Shown here in pieces: positions 44,662 to 56,122 of a stretch of DNA of 64,000 bases. Source of the stretch: Batillaria attramentaria (taxonomy: Eukaryota > Mollusca > Gastropoda > Batillariidae); assembly GCA_018292915.2 (NCBI GenBank), contig JACVVK020000143.1, positions 1,160,001 through 1,224,000 on the forward strand, read 5' to 3'. Every line of letters begins with the position of its first letter. The first letter of the stretch is position 1. The notes beneath the pieces were generated by a model. It was not told the DNA's origin, searched no databases, and saw nothing but the letters and a program-made list of their open reading frames with translations. A program made the translations under genes and the position numbers.

Positions 44662-46027
44662 TGTCACGGATGCGTGACTTAGGGTAAATCATGTGCCGGT
44701 AAGATTTCCGTATGACGGGAGGGTATGATTTCCGTATGCATCGTAACTATGTTCTGTGTGGCACACGTGCCTTGTTTTCTGCACGGGCCACGCATGTATC
44801 CCTTGGTGAAGGTTTTACACGGGACATTTGTGTATAATATGCTGACCTGTCCGTTTCCCTTGTTAAAGTCGATACAGGTAACCCGTTTTACACGTGATGC
44901 AGGTGTATCCTGTGCGATACTCACCCTATTCGCCCTAACAGTATAAAAACCATTGCTATTCACTTGCTATTGGCATTTGGCCCGGTAGTACCGACACGTC
45001 CGTTCAAGAGTCTGGCACTTCTTCTCGTCCGCTGTCTTTACGGTCTACCGTCATAACCCCTCGCATCTTGCATATGGAGGTAAATGGTTCATATCTGTTA
45101 TTTCCCGTATTATGTTTCAGGTCAGCTATTTTCTCTTGTGTAGATATTACCAACGGTCAGGAAGTTAGTATGAAACTTGACTATTGTGGCCGAAGTGTTA
45201 TGTGGGCTAAGTATGTTTGATTATTAGCCGTTTTATCAGTGAGTTTAACACTGACCTGTCTGTATATTCTGCTGACTTGTCCGATGTGACAGCTGTAGGC
45301 GTCTACCTTTAGCATTTAGTATGTGCAGTTTCCTTTAGCGTTCGTAACATAGGAGCGTTCGCTGGTTTGTGCCATGGGTTAATATTATCCCATAGATAGG
45401 CAGTATGTGCTGGTTGAGCCCAAGGACTTACAATAGTGTATTGTTGCACAGGGGTTCTAGCCCGAGTGGCTGTTTTCGGGAGCCAGAAGCTGCCCTGTAG
45501 TCCCTTGTCCCGTGGAGGATTTCTTGGCCCTGCGACGACTGAAGGGGAGGGAGCCTGACTGCCCGTATCTGGGATTCAGCGTGGGTGCTGGTCCACTAGA
45601 GCATCAGCGGTTGTGATGCTATTGTAGAGCTGCCGAGCCAGCTCTATTTTCCGCCGCCTGTGGTGTTGTCTGCGGCTTGTGAACTGCATATCTGCACGTC
45701 TGCGCGCTTGACCATCGTTGGAGGTACCATCCCGTGCACGTTAAAATGCTCTGAGCGCTCTTAGATACAATTATTTATATCATTTGTATTTTAGGCATAG
45801 TATTTATTGCCTTGATTGATTGCCTTGCCTATTCTTGATGTCATTGGTATTGTAGCTGTACTGTGACGTGTTATGCAATGACTGTTCGTCTTGACAATAA
45901 TATCGTGGTGGTGTGAATCCCCGCACGTCTCGGTATCAGTTACTGTTGTGCGACTGCGTGTGAGTGAGTATAAAGAAACAGCACGCACCTCTTACACCTA
46001 TACATTGCAGCACACACGGTCGTGACA
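44662..46027 (+). repeat. 3' LTR (1366 bp) of the Gmr1-like element
   Basis: It starts tgtcacggatgcgtgac and ends cacggtcgtgaca, following the polypurine tract. A TATA-like tataaaaac at 44943 could serve as promoter. The solo LTR at 14147-15510 is the same LTR in the opposite orientation. Confidence 0.9.
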
Positions 46028-46059
46028 AGTGTGAATGTGTATGAGTGATGTGTGTTCAA

Positions 46060-46133
46060 GTTAGCGCAATGAGTCACTGTATCTGAGAAGTGCGCTATAT
46101 AAATGAAATTTATTATTATTATTATTATTATTA
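46060..46133 (+). mobile_element. CR1/L2-type tail (GCGCTATATAAAT...ATTATT)
   Basis: The bases gtgcgctatataaatgaaat followed by (TTA)n are the usual 3' tail of L2-like LINEs and SINEs. The body is not recognised. Confidence 0.5.
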
Positions 46134-46139
46134 CATGTC

Positions 46140-47060
46140 AGTCTGCACGAGCGTGTTCAGTATAATTCATTTCGGCAGTAAGCTCGTGCTGGCCTGGGGA
46201 AATAAATTGTCAGTTTCTACACCGAATCTGGGGATGAATGGGTGCTTCCGATAAGTCGAACACAAATCCAGTTCCCCTGAGAATTCGACGAAAAGCGTGT
46301 TCGACTGTATACAGATATATAAGAAGAAAACGAATATTCATAATAATATCCCAGTAACCCTCCCCCCCCTCCCCCTCCTCCCGGCAGTTTCTCAGGCTGA
46401 GGTTTTCGTAATCTGTTGTAAGGGAATCTTGGTGCAACCCCCCCCCCCCAAAAAAAAAAAAAAAAAAAAAAAACGTTTGGGTTCGATTATATTTGAGGAC
46501 GTGATATTGCAGAGCCATTATCATTCTGGCGAAAATGAATTATAGAATTGTATGGACTACGGTGTTTTTCGTAAACAACGCTCCATCTCAAAGAGAACAA
46601 AGAGTTGTCATGAAAGGCCCAGCAAATCTGCAAATGGACACCTGGTGGTGTTGTTGGTAAGCAACTGCCCATCTCCGCGACACACTGAAAATGAATTCTT
46701 TGCGAAAGGCACACCTGGCGCCCGTGACACGCCTGCGAGACCTTTTGTTAACTTCAGTACCTTGTGATGTGATCACTGGTGCATGATGAGAAACAGTGTG
46801 TGGACAATCTGTTGCATGAAGACGTCCCAGCTTACAGTATCCACGTGCCATGCTGCGCGCTAAACGCAGGCAAATGACTTTCCTGGCTTTGATGTGATAC
46901 AGAATGAAGATGGACTTTTCATAAACCACATCTGTGCAAATAACGCACGTAGGCTTCTTTTAAAGAACAGTTTTAACACATTTCCTACCCCGAAAGTATT
47001 TTTTACATTCTTGTGGTTCTTGTGGAGAGAGAACACAACGTTGACGACTGGTGAAGTCGC
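46140..47060. other. Intergenic sequence without recognised gene
   Basis: Poly(C)/poly(A) tract at 46438-46472. Short frames on both strands have no recognisable motif. Nothing can be supported. Confidence 0.4.
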
Positions 47061-47065
47061 CATTG

Positions 47066-48165
47066 AAGCGTTTCGGTGAATGGGTAGTGTGTGAGGAGCA
47101 GCTGGGTGAATGGGTAGTGAGTGAGGAGCAGCCGGCTGAATGGGTAGTGAGTGAGGAGCAGCTGGGTGAATGAGTAGTGAGTGAGGAGCAGCTGGGTGAA
47201 TGGGTAGTGAGTGAGGAGCAGGTGGGTGAATGGGTAGTGAGTAGTGAGTGAGGAGCAGGTGGGTGAATGAGTAGTGAGTGAGGAGCAGGTGGGTGAATGG
47301 GTAGTGAGTGAGGAGCAGCTGGGTGAATGAGTAGTGAGTGAGGAGCAGCTGGGTGAATGGGTAGTGAGTGAGGAGCAGGTGGGTGAATGGGTAGTGAGTA
47401 GTGAGTGAGGAGCAGGTGGGTGAATGAGTAGTGAGTGAGGAGCAGGTGGGTGAATGGGTAGTGAGTGAGGAGCAGGTGGGTGAATGGGTAGTGAGTGAGG
47501 AGCAGGTGGGTGAATGGGTAGTGAGTGAGGAGCAGGTGGGTGAATGGGTAGTGAGTGAGGAGCAGGTGGGTGAATGGGTAGTGAGTGAGGAGCAGGTGGG
47601 TGAATGGGTAGTGAGTGAGGAGCAGGTGGGTGAATGGGTAGTGAGTGAGGAGCAGGTGGGTGAATGGGTAGTGAGTGAGGAGCAGGTGGGTGAATGGGTA
47701 GTGAGTGAGGAGCAGGTGGGTGAATGAGTAGTGAGTGAGGAGCAGGTGGGTGAATGAGTAGTGAGTGAGGAGCAGCTGGGTGAATGAGTAGTGAGTGAGG
47801 AGCAGGTGGGTGAATGAGTAGTGAGTGAGGAGCAGGTGGGTGAATGAGTAGTGAGTGAGGAGCAGGTGGGTGAATGAGTAGTGAGTGAGGAGCAGGTGGG
47901 TGAATGAGTAGTGAGTGAGGAGCAGCTGGGTGAATGAGTAGTGAGTGAGGAGCAGCTGGGTGAATGAGTAGTGAGTGAGGAGCAGCTGGGTGAATGAGTA
48001 GTGAGTGAGGAGCAGCTGGGTGAATGAGTAGTGAGTGAGGAGCAGCTGGGTGAATGAGTAGTGAGTGAGGAGCAGCTGGGTGAATGAGTAGTGAGTGAGG
48101 AGCAGCTGGGTGAATGAGTAGTGAGTGAGGAGCAGCTGGGTGAATGAGTAGTGAGTGAGGAGCAT
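47066..48165. repeat. 30-bp minisatellite, about 36 units
   Basis: Units gtgggtgaatgggtagtgag tgaggagcag, with two main variant positions (ctggg/gtggg and gggta/gagta). A 7-base insertion (tagtgag duplicated) occurs at about 47237 and 47397, 160 bases apart, marking a higher-order duplication. Open frames on both strands arise because 30 is divisible by three. Confidence 0.95.
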
Positions 48166-48267
48166 CAAGTCAGAAATTGCGAGAGAAGTGCTGGAAAACG
48201 TGTTTGCTGGTGAGTACAGTGTACAAGTGATATCGAGTGTGTGTGTTTGGGGACCGTTAGATATCTG

Positions 48268-48440
48268 GGAGCCGGGTTGGGCGAATGGTAGAGCGTTGGA
48301 CTTGTAATGCTCGGGTGGTGAGTTCGTTTCCGGGCTGGGGCTAAATATTTGCGCTGGCTTTTCGTCGTTGCCCCGTCTTTGATATCACCCATGTGTGGTG
48401 GAAAAGGACGTTAAACCCCCAAACACCCACCGTTAGATAT
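48268..48440 (+). mobile_element. SINE family 2 copy
   Basis: The head is gagccgggttgggcgaatgg tagagcgttggacttgtaat. The body has tttgatatcacccatgtgtg and gacgttaaacccccaaacac. Confidence 0.78.
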
Positions 48441-48564
48441 CTGAAACCAGGGAGGGGATTGGGGGGGGGGGGCACTAGGGGGTCAAGTCGTACTTGTGTT
48501 CAAGAACATTGAGGAGCCAAAACAGACTTAACATACACAAACTGTGGATGGATGACAACATAAA

Positions 48565-50014
48565 CAACTAGAGGAGCAAAGCCTCCTTGGCTCACTTGTG
48601 AGATGGGTCAAGGTCATTCAAAAGAGTATGCTTGTAAAGCTCTTATCTTTAGCTGTGCTGACGTAAGGTGTCTCTTGTGTTCATAGTTCCTAGGAAAACG
48701 GCAAATGGCAATATAACAGTTTTCCCAGGACAGCTTCTGTGACCTTGACCTTTGGTCAGTCATTCAAATGAGATCTGTAAAGTGAAGAGCTTATCAGTGA
48801 CGATCATTGTGCCAAGTTTGATAGCTCTAGTGTTTGTAGTTTCTGTACAAATGGTGATGTAAAATTTCACAACAGATAGCTGTAATGACCTTGACCTTGA
48901 GTCAAGGTCATTCAAATGGGTATGCCTGCATAGGTCTCGTTGCTGTCTATCATTGTGCCTTGTTTGGTGGCTCTGCTGTTTGTTGTTTCCAAGAAAATGC
49001 TAACGTTAACGTCTCCGCAAAACATGTTGAACGGCCTTGACCTTGACTCAAGGAAATTGAATACAAGAATGCCAGTACAGGTTTTGTCAATGTCTATCGT
49101 CATGCAAAGTTTGATGCCTCTGGTACCCCTACATTCTGAGAAATGGCTATTTTAAATTTCCAATGAGACAGCTTTGATGACCTTGACCTTCAGTCAAGGT
49201 CATTCAAAATGGTAAAATTGAAAGGTCTTACTGCTGTTTATCAGCAAGCCAGGTTTGGTGCTTCTGATGTTCATTGTTTCTGAGAAAATGCCAATGTTAA
49301 GGGTTTGGAAGGTTTTCCGCAAAACAGCTTGCATGGCCTTGACCTTGACTCAAAGTCACTGAATACAGGTATGTCAGTAACCGTGTTGCCAATGTCCATC
49401 ATCCTGCAAAGTTGGATGTCTCTGGCTTTTCTAGATTCTGAGAAAATGCCAAGGTAAAATGTCCAAACAGACAGCTTTTGTGACCTTGACCTTGGGTCAA
49501 GATCAATCACTATGGTACATTTTGAAAGGTCTTACGGTTGTCTATCAGCGTGCCAAGTTTGGTGCCTCTGCTGTTCATTGTTTTTGAGAAAATGCCAATG
49601 TTAAGGTTTTGGAAGGTTTTCCGCAAAACAGCTTGCATGGCCTTGACCTTAACTCAAAGTCACTGAATACAGGTATGTCAGTAAATGGGTTGTCAATGTC
49701 CATCATCATGCAAAGTTTGATGTCTCTGACTTTTCTCGATTCTGAGAAAATGCCAATGTAAAATTTCCAAACAGACAGCTTTAGTGACCTTGACCTTGGG
49801 TCAAGGTCAATCATTATGGTATGTTTTGAAAGGTCTTATGGCTGTCTATCAGCAGGCCTATTTTGGTGTCTCTGCTGTTTGTAGATTCTGAGAAAAGGCC
49901 AATGTTAAGGTTTACTGCGGACACACCCACAGACAGACAGACACACACACACACACAGACAGACGACGGAGGGTTATTACATAGACTCACTTTGTTACAC
50001 AAGTGAGCCAAAAA
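48565..50014. mobile_element. Pearl/HINE-like element 2, about nine core units
   Basis: It starts aactagaggagcaaagcctc cttggctcacttgtg and ends cacaagtgagccaa, giving a 14-bp terminal inversion ttggctcacttgtg/cacaagtgagccaa. Core units of about 146-159 bp start near 48741, 48886, 49033, 49178, 49335, 49481, 49640 and 49786. Each carries gaccttgaccttga-type sequence. A (CAGA)n(CA)n tract precedes the end. Confidence 0.75.
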
Positions 50015-50109
50015 TCAAATAGTGTCACTATCCGCCGGTGACCGATGACAGTGTAAAACTGCTGGTACATTCAGGTGATCAGAATCGTTGAATTGGAGAC
50101 TGGCCTGAT

Positions 50110-50522
50110 TTTTAATAATAATAATAATAATAATAATAACTGAGTGTTGTGTAGGCGCTTTACCCAACTTCTTGAACTGGCTTAAAGCGCCGCGAGCTGA
50201 ACTCAACACGCACGCTCACGTGAACCATACGCATTCTCTCACACACTGGACATGAACAAATTACAGTCACGTAGTGCGAAGGGTCAGCTCGGCAATTTAA
50301 GTTTCCGAATTTAAGAATTGCATTTATTTGTTGGCCGAACATTTCCAAAGCAGAGAAGCCGGAGCACCCGGAGAGAACCCCCGACGATCGGCCCGAATGA
50401 ACGGTGTCACGTACGAGAAGAAAAAACATTCTTCGCCCCGAGTGGGATTCGAACGTGACCTCCTGTAATGGTGACGAAGTCTCCTAACCATTAGACAACC
50501 AGCCGCCCCATTATTTTCAACG
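50110..50522 (-). mobile_element. SINE family 3, full-length copy
   Basis: Read on the minus strand, the head ggggcggctggttgtctaat ggttagg and the B-box acgttcgaatccc lie at 50520-50445. The body follows, then a GGCGC...CAGTTATTATT tail at 50115-50160 that resembles the CR1/L2-type LINE tails here, so it is probably mobilised by such a LINE. Confidence 0.78.
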
Positions 50523-50529
50523 GACAAAG

Positions 50530-51335
50530 ACTGTCATGCATTATGCATTTTTCTGCGTCTTTTTTGTTTCACTTGTGAAGAGGGCACTAAGTGGTAAAAT
50601 CGTTGTTTCTAAGCACTGTTCTCATTGCGACGAACATGAGTACACTGAATGTAGAACATTCCCACCAAGCAATATTGAAAATCAGTGAAAAAATGAAATG
50701 GTGTTTTTACTGAGACTACTGGTTCACTGACGTCAGCAACCCAGACTTATTTAGGCAGAGGAATTAGTTCCCGCATAACTTACGTGGTAAGAACAGAGTT
50801 AATTGACATACGAAAAGTAATAGTCACACATCTGCAAGGTAAACATACGTCCTCGGCAACACTGCACGCGTTGCCAGATTGATCAACAGAGGAACATCTG
50901 GCGTTTGGGGGCTGTTTGTGTCGCCTCTTTCGGAAACACAAACGCAGGGAAAGTCTGCACACACAAATAAGTTTTTCGGTTCGAGGTTCTGTGGTGCGTT
51001 TGGTCAGTCATTCGCCAACAGTATTCGGCGATAACACATTTTGTACATATACAGGATAGGCATGAGTTAAACTCACATTCGACCAAACACATAAAAAACA
51101 ACAACAAAAACAAACAAACAAACAAACAAACAAACAAACAAACAAACAAACAAACAAACAAACAAACAAACAAACAAACAAACAAACAAACAAAACAGAA
51201 GCAAAGCCAAAAACAATGCATCAACAACGACACCACAAAGGCCAAAAACAAAGCAAAAGTTTAAAAATACCCCCCGCCCAAAACAAAGCAAAAGTTTAAA
51301 AATACCTCCCCCCAAAAAACAACAACAACAACAAC

Positions 51336-51372
<37 letters not shown>

Positions 51373-51393
51373 AAAACCCCAACAAACAAAAAA

Positions 51394-51452
<59 letters not shown>

Positions 51453-51570
51453 ACACCACACCACACACGAAACAATCCCCCCCCCCCACACACACACACA
51501 CGCGCGAAACAATCCCCCCCCCCCCACACACACACACGAACCCCCCCAATAACAATAGACGCATAACAAT
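50530..51570. other. Intergenic low-complexity region
   Basis: Contains (CAAA)n 51109-51194, (AAC)n 51318-51373, (CA)n 51402-51450 and C/CA tracts to 51546. The rest (50530-51100) has no recognised feature. Confidence 0.7.
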
Positions 51571-51572
51571 TA

Positions 51573-52220
51573 AAACTAGAGGAGCAAAGCCTCCTTGGCT
51601 CACTTGTGAGATGGGTCCAGGTTATTCAAAAAAGTGTGTTTGTAAAGCTCTTATCACTAGCTATCATGAAGTAAGGTGTCTCTTGTGTTCATAGTTCTTA
51701 AGAAAACGGCAAATTGAAATATAACAGTTTTCCAAGGACAGCTTCTATGACCTGGGGTCAAGGTCATTCAAATGAGACCTGTAAGTGAAGAGCTTATCAG
51801 TGACTATCATTATGCCAAGTTTGATAGCTCTAGTGTTTGTAGTTTCTGTACAAATGGTACCCCTACATTCTGAGAAAATAACAAATTAAGGTTTTGGAAG
51901 GTTTTCCGCAAAACCGCTTGCATGGCCTTGACCTTAACACAAAGTCACAGAATACAGGTATATCAGTAAAGGTGTTGTCAATGTCTATCATCATGCAAAG
52001 TTTAATATCTCTGGCTTTTCTACATTCTGAGAAAATGCCAGTGTAAAATTTTCAAACAGACCGTTTTAGTGACCTTGACCTTCGGTCAAGGTCAATCATT
52101 ATGGTATGTTTTGAAAGGTCTTATGGCTGTCTATCAGCATGCCAATTTTGGTGTCTCTGCTATTTGTAGATTCTGAGAAAAGGTCAATGTTAAGGTTTAC
52201 TGCGGACACACACACACACA

Positions 52221-52295
<75 letters not shown>

Positions 52296-52361
52296 GCACA
52301 CACAGACAAACGACGGAGGGTTATTACATAGACTCACTTTGTCACACAAGTGAGGCAAAAA
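51573..52361. mobile_element. Pearl/HINE-like element 3 (shorter core)
   Basis: It has the same start (aactagaggagcaaagcctc) and the same end (acacaagtgaggcaa) as the copy at 48565, but only about four core units and a (CA)n tract at 52206-52292. Confidence 0.72.
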
Positions 52362-52530
52362 CAACCCGAAATAAAGGAATATGAAAAGAAAGCGTACCGC
52401 TCATCCGGAAACGTAAAATGGGCAATGATCACGGAGGATCACAAACGGCTTTACTTCCTTCGCCCGTCCCAACATGTCGTGTCACCATACACCATACGGA
52501 ATGCTCACACAAATACAACTGAAATAAAAG

Positions 52531-52616
52531 CCCTAACCTCGACTATTACATACGGGCCCAGCTCTGTACAGTGGCCTTTGTACGCCAGGGCCCGCATGTA
52601 AAAGTCGGGGTTAGGG
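52531..52616. repeat. Small inverted repeat (foldback)
   Basis: Arm 52531-52559 (ccctaacctcgactattaca) recurs inverted at 52588-52616 with three or four mismatches and a loop of about 28 bases. Confidence 0.75.
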
Positions 52617-52683
52617 AGTTTAGCCCCGAGTCTAACCTCGAACTAAACTAGCTCTAGGGTTAAATTATCTGTTGTTTTTAAAT

Positions 52684-52884
52684 TGTTTCTCCACTGAGAA
52701 ACAACCTCATGGGATGGGGCAAATTTTGCTGCGCGCAGCAGCAAGTTTCAGTGGTACCAAACAAGGGTGTGACGTTTCTCCGGACAATACATACTTTCGC
52801 GCACACTGTGACGTAACGAAATCTGCGTCATAGACACTTGACGTGCACACTACGCTGCTGCGTTCTATTTGGCGGGAGTTGTGA

Positions 52885-52934
<50 letters not shown>

Positions 52935-52938
52935 AGTG

Positions 52939-52979
<41 letters not shown>

Positions 52980-52980
52980 A
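52684..52980 (+). mobile_element. piggyBac-like element left-end fragment
   Basis: It reads ttgtttctccactgagaaac and continues parallel to 32270-32470 up to the (GT)n, where it stops. The expected other arm is absent. Confidence 0.7.
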
Positions 52981-53024
52981 CGGATGTGAGGTGCACTTCC
53001 AGTCAATTCCGCGAATCCTTCAGG

Positions 53025-53215
53025 ATGGGGGGAGCCGGGGTAGCCCAATTGTAGAGCGTTTGTACTCTCAATGCTCGGGTCGTGAGTTCGAATCCATACT
53101 GGGGTCAAATATTTGTACTAGCCTTTTTCATGTTGACTCGTCTTTGATATCACCCTAAGCTTACGTGGTGGAAAAGGACGTTAAACTTCCAAACACCCAC
53201 CCACTCACCCTCCAG
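53025..53215 (+). mobile_element. SINE family 2 copy
   Basis: The head gagccggggtagcccaattg tagagcg, the B-box gagttcgaatcc and the tail gacgttaaacttccaaacac. Confidence 0.75.
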
Positions 53216-53301
53216 GATGCAATGGGATCTTTATTATGCACACTTGACATTTATGCGTGCGTGTCAATATGAGGGCGAGACAGCCACCGTCTGCACGTGA
53301 A

Positions 53302-53339
<38 letters not shown>

Positions 53340-53573
53340 TGACTCTGTGTGTGTGTGTGTGTGTGTGTGAGAGTGACGCTGTGTGTGTGTGTGTGTGTGT
53401 GTGTGTACTGCCTGCTGTTTTCATTGCGCCAGTCAGTTGCCAGTGCTCATCTTTCTTTGAGGTGCCCAAGTGCAAGTAGATGTAATTTCTCAATAATTAT
53501 TGAACAAACTGTGTGCGGAAATGTCTGCCATCAGTGTTGCTAATTTTGATGATTCTGCTCTGGCAGTGTTGAT

Positions 53574-53646
<73 letters not shown>

Positions 53647-53836
53647 CGCAATAGTGAACCAAAACAGCGACTTGTATGCACAGTTTACTGTCAATCGGCT
53701 GAAGACAAACATACATTAATTGACAAAGCCAATCACATTAACATCTCATCAGAGCGGTAGACGAAATCCGCATTCGTGAAACATCGTCAGGTCATGGAAA
53801 GCATCAAGTCAAGTATTGAATTCAACACTGGAGAGT
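53215..53836. other. 3' flank of gene 2 with microsatellites
   Basis: (GT)n with gagtgactctgtgt interruptions at 53305-53405 and (CA)n 53576-53645. No gene besides the end of gene 2. Confidence 0.6.
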
Positions 53837-53842
53837 TTTATT
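53837..53842 (-). promoter_or_regulatory. Polyadenylation signal AATAAA of gene 2
   Basis: AATAAA occurs on the minus strand about 50 bases after the TAG stop of gene 2. That position is suitable for a polyadenylation signal. Confidence 0.5.
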
Positions 53843-53890
53843 TGTCAAATGTGCGTTTAGCTGAACTTGGATGGACGTCAGTGGCATCAG

Positions 53891-54088
53891 CTAGTTCTGG
53901 CCCTGGTTGTGGTAGTCTTGCAGAGCGACGAACCAGTTTTCCCGAAGCTTCTGAGCCAACTCAGCCACCACCCCGCTGTAGTTGGGGTTGTCCACTTGGT
54001 TAAAGTGCTCCTCAACATCCACGTCACTTCCATTCTCGTCGACATCATGGATATACAGCTCTCTGGTGTTTATCGTGTTCCAGTCGGC
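53891..54088 (-). CDS. Gene 2 terminal sulfatase exon (S9) with stop codon
   Basis: This exon starts after TTTACAG with ADWNTINTRELYIHDVDENG and ends in DYHNQGQN before a TAG stop at 53893-53891. The RELYIHD segment matches GELYFVD near the C-terminus of human iduronate-2-sulfatase. It joins exon 55715-55868 in phase 0. An AATAAA signal follows on the minus strand at 53842-53837. Gene 2 is the tandem paralogue upstream of gene 1, on the same strand. Confidence 0.82.
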   Translation of the reverse strand, partial: ADWNTINTRELYIHDVDENGSDVDVEEHFNQVDNPNYSGVVAELAQKLRENWFVALQDYHNQGQN

Positions 54089-55714
54089 CTGTAAACATTT
54101 CGCAATACAGACATGTGACGTAATTATGCAGACAGAGGTCAGGGTCACCTCTGTGGCGTCACGTCATGGGCACAAAACAGACTTTAACAAAAACCATTGC
54201 TCGAACTCGGCGTCTCTTCAGTCAGTTCCTGTGACGTCACGTCTTCACAGTGTTTGAACAGATCATGGCTCAACAGATCTCATTCTCTTCTGTTGGCGAC
54301 AGTGCTGCAATACCCGGCACTTGACAGGTTAACGTGACTACACAATGACGTCATACTTAGGTCGTCCGGCGCTATTGTACAAATGACGTAATCTTACTGA
54401 CGTACTATTTGTGGCGACTCCTCTTTAATGGAAGGGAACCGACGCCTGAAAAGTATGCAGACACGTTTAGTATTGCAGTCGCCAGCGTTTCTCGGCGATA
54501 AGCTTTAATGAAGACGCTTTCTTATGGCAATCGAAGAGAAAAAGGTCTAGTAACCTTAAATCATTTCATTAGGTTTTTTCCCCCCGTTTCCTTTGGGCAT
54601 AAGTGAAATTTTCAGTGAAAAAAGCGGTCTGTGGAAAGTATCGAAATTAGCCGAAAATATACCTTCCTTAAGCCTCAAGTGAAAATGACGTCACAGGTAA
54701 TCGAGATAATTGACGTGTACTCTTAAAACCTTCACGCGAAAGCAAGAAACAGTGATGTCAAATTATACTGAATTGTAAGTGTTACATTCTTTGAGAAGGA
54801 CTTGTAAGATTTACAGAAAGCAGGGAAAATGTCGATTTGGCTTGTTTCACTTACGCCGACACGATACGGAGAGAGTGAGAACCGGGACTGAAATATATTA
54901 CGTCACTAGGGCAGGATCCATTTTATCGAAAGTGACTCTACAATAAGTTCTCGGCTACGAAAATCGTTGGCGACTAAATTATCAAATGCACTATACGGTA
55001 TGTGTTTCGAGATCTGAAGCCAATAGACAATTGAGACAAATTTGTTATGAAGAATTTTAAAGACGATGATGGATACGCATCTGTTGGGACATGTCCTCTC
55101 GATTGGACTAAAACATTGTTTCAAACACGCTATTCTATTGTACTAACAAGCTATTTTTTGTGGCTTTAACAAATTTTATTCCAGTTGTGTATTTATAACA
55201 AAATATATACTGTGGGCTTTAAGTATTTTGTTCTCGGAATATAGGTATTGTAAAGAATGAGCAACTGGACAGACAAAAAAAAAAAAAAAAAAAAGAAAAG
55301 AAGAAGAAAAAAAGAAAAAAAAAAAAAAAAGAAGAAAAAAAAAGCAATGTTTCTTGGGCGTGGGAATGAGTTGCTCCAAGTGCGACCAATCAGCTGATGG
55401 TATCAAGCCCACCCAGCTTGAATAGTGCTACTGTACAGGTCGTCACAAGGATCCTGGCATAGCTACACTCTGTCGTACGCTTTTAACGGAAACATATATA
55501 ATGTGTATTTAAAACAATCACGAAGGCAGAGTTTTACAATGCCTCCTCCCTAAATACTTTCCTCAATCTAAACAGTACATCTACAGTCGTGTCAGAGGTC
55601 TCTAACTGTCCGTCAAAGCTGGTCACCTGATGCGGATAAATTGCCATGGAGCGATACCTCTCCCACAAGCTATTTCAGTGCCCAATTAGGTTGAACAAGA
55701 GTCGTGAAACTTGC
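54089..55714. other. Gene 2 S8-S9 intron
   Basis: Bounded by the GC donor at 55714-55713 and a TTTACAG acceptor. From 54502 rightwards it matches the left duplicate from position 1. An A-rich tract (55276-55345) marks the place where the left copy received a SINE. No exon is seen. Confidence 0.7.
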
Positions 55715-55868
55715 CGTGAATGAAGTGAAGTTGTAGGCGACCCACTCGGTATATCGGTACTGACGGGTCCGCATGGTGTAGCCCATCCAAGGATAAGCAG
55801 GCCAGTTCCGGGGATACTGACTGAACGCCACGTCCTTCCACGCCACGCTACCGCCCTCAGTCGCCTCC
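55715..55868 (-). CDS. Gene 2 sulfatase exon S8 with GC donor
   Basis: This is the orthologous exon to 1747-1900, with the same 154-base length, acceptor and GCAAGT donor. The SQYPR and YRYTEWVAYNFTSFT segments are retained. Small differences, such as PRNWPAYPWMGY against PRDWSAYGRMGY, show that the two copies have diverged in protein. Confidence 0.83.
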
Positions 55869-56040
55869 CTGTCATGTTAAAAACAAACCATTTCTCACAG
55901 TTACAGTCATGAACGTTTCCTTGGCAACTCGAATTCCCAGCTTACTACTACTACCACTACTACTACTACCACTACTACTACTACCACTAGTTTTTATACA
56001 GCGCTGCTCCCGAACCATCAAGGACTCGCTGCGCTTAAAG

Positions 56041-56122
<82 letters not shown>

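Larger units (their letters stand above)
42318..46027 (+). mobile_element. 5'-truncated Gmr1-like Ty3/gypsy retrotransposon with 3' LTR
   Basis: The order on the plus strand is integrase C-terminal part, reverse transcriptase, RNase H, polypurine tract (about 44647-44657) and LTR. The 5' LTR, gag, protease and most of integrase are missing; the element starts right after (AT)n. In ordinary Ty3/gypsy elements integrase follows RNase H. Having it before RT is the feature of the Gmr1 group. The relative at 14147-15510 is a solo LTR. Confidence 0.85.

Noticed and set aside
44679..44963. Small frames within the LTRs, identical in the two LTR copies
   Set aside because: They lie inside a non-coding LTR on either strand, have no motif, and their conservation only reflects LTR identity.
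46960..48168. Open frame of about 400 residues with LLLTHYSFT-type repeats
   Set aside because: It is a translation of the 30-bp minisatellite. Opposite-strand frames are open too and there is no non-repeat protein motif.
51073..51603. Frame of 176 residues rich in Cys, Val, Phe and Leu runs
   Set aside because: Composed of (CAAA)n, (AAC)n and (CA)n tracts read on the minus strand.
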